Of a stretch of 14,781 nt of DNA, positions 14,780 through 14,781 are shown piece by piece. The notes beneath the pieces were generated by a model that was not told the DNA's origin, made no database searches, and saw only the letters and a list, made by a program, of their open reading frames with translations. The stretch's first letter is position 1. Each line of letters opens with the position of its first letter. This DNA is from Candidatus Desulfofervidaceae bacterium (GTDB lineage Bacteria > Desulfobacterota > Desulfofervidia > Desulfofervidales > Desulfofervidaceae), in the NCBI GenBank assembly GCA_021160485.1, contig JAGHCL010000085.1:1-14781 (forward strand). The letters run 5' to 3'. Position numbers and translations under genes: made by a program.

Positions 14780-14781
14780 GA

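Overview
The window is about 14.8 kb of densely packed bacterial chromosome with moderately low GC. It probably comes from Desulfobacterota (the former delta-proteobacteria). The reasons are the separate F0 cluster atpZ-atpI-atpB-atpE without F1 genes beside it, a subunit c with a signal-like leader, two-subunit glycyl-tRNA synthetase, and a Sec-like cysteine tRNA of a kind reported from delta-proteobacteria. Lys/Glu/Ile-rich proteins would fit a thermophilic lineage, but that is inference. There are no insertion sequences, phage genes or CRISPR arrays.

Layout. On the + strand, 1-1643 holds the end of atpZ, then atpI, atpB and atpE, closed by a strong intrinsic terminator. From 1719 to 7746 everything is on the - strand: glnB (PII), then glyQ-glyS, then an unusual tRNA gene with its own promoter, then a short UvrA-family ATPase. 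A divergent regulatory pair follows: an XRE-type regulator (-) and a lone receiver-domain protein (+). On the + strand come deoC and cca (HD-type tRNA nucleotidyltransferase), overlapping by 16 bases. On the - strand lies the overlapping operon ptsH-ptsI-smpB. The last part has a small + strand ORF, then pyrF (-) and the end of an unrecognised gene (-).

Two signals stand out. First, the RNA gene at 4143-4235 (-) folds as a long-variable-arm, tRNA-Sec-like molecule. It has an 8-bp acceptor stem and a T-stem of 4 bp plus one bulged C. Its anticodon is GCA and its discriminator is U73, both cysteine identity features, and position 33 is C instead of the near-universal U. A near-consensus promoter sits directly upstream. 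Second, six genes that head transcription units (uvrA-like, glyQ, the receiver protein, deoC, ptsH and the 39-codon ORF) have a TTGNC(A/C) -35 element exactly 35 or 36 bases before the start ATG, a 17-base spacer, a -10 beginning TA, and no usable Shine-Dalgarno sequence. Transcription should therefore begin at or next to the ATG, giving leaderless mRNAs. Most genes inside operons have clear Shine-Dalgarno sequences. This pattern also fixes the starts of glyQ and the uvrA-like gene.

Functionally the region is housekeeping: ATP synthesis, glycyl-tRNA charging, tRNA CCA maintenance, trans-translation (SmpB), nitrogen signalling (PII behind a sigma-54-like promoter), PTS phosphotransfer without any sugar permease in view, nucleoside catabolism and pyrimidine synthesis. 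The UvrA-like protein is the odd enzyme: it lacks the UvrA insertion domain and has a degenerate first ABC signature.
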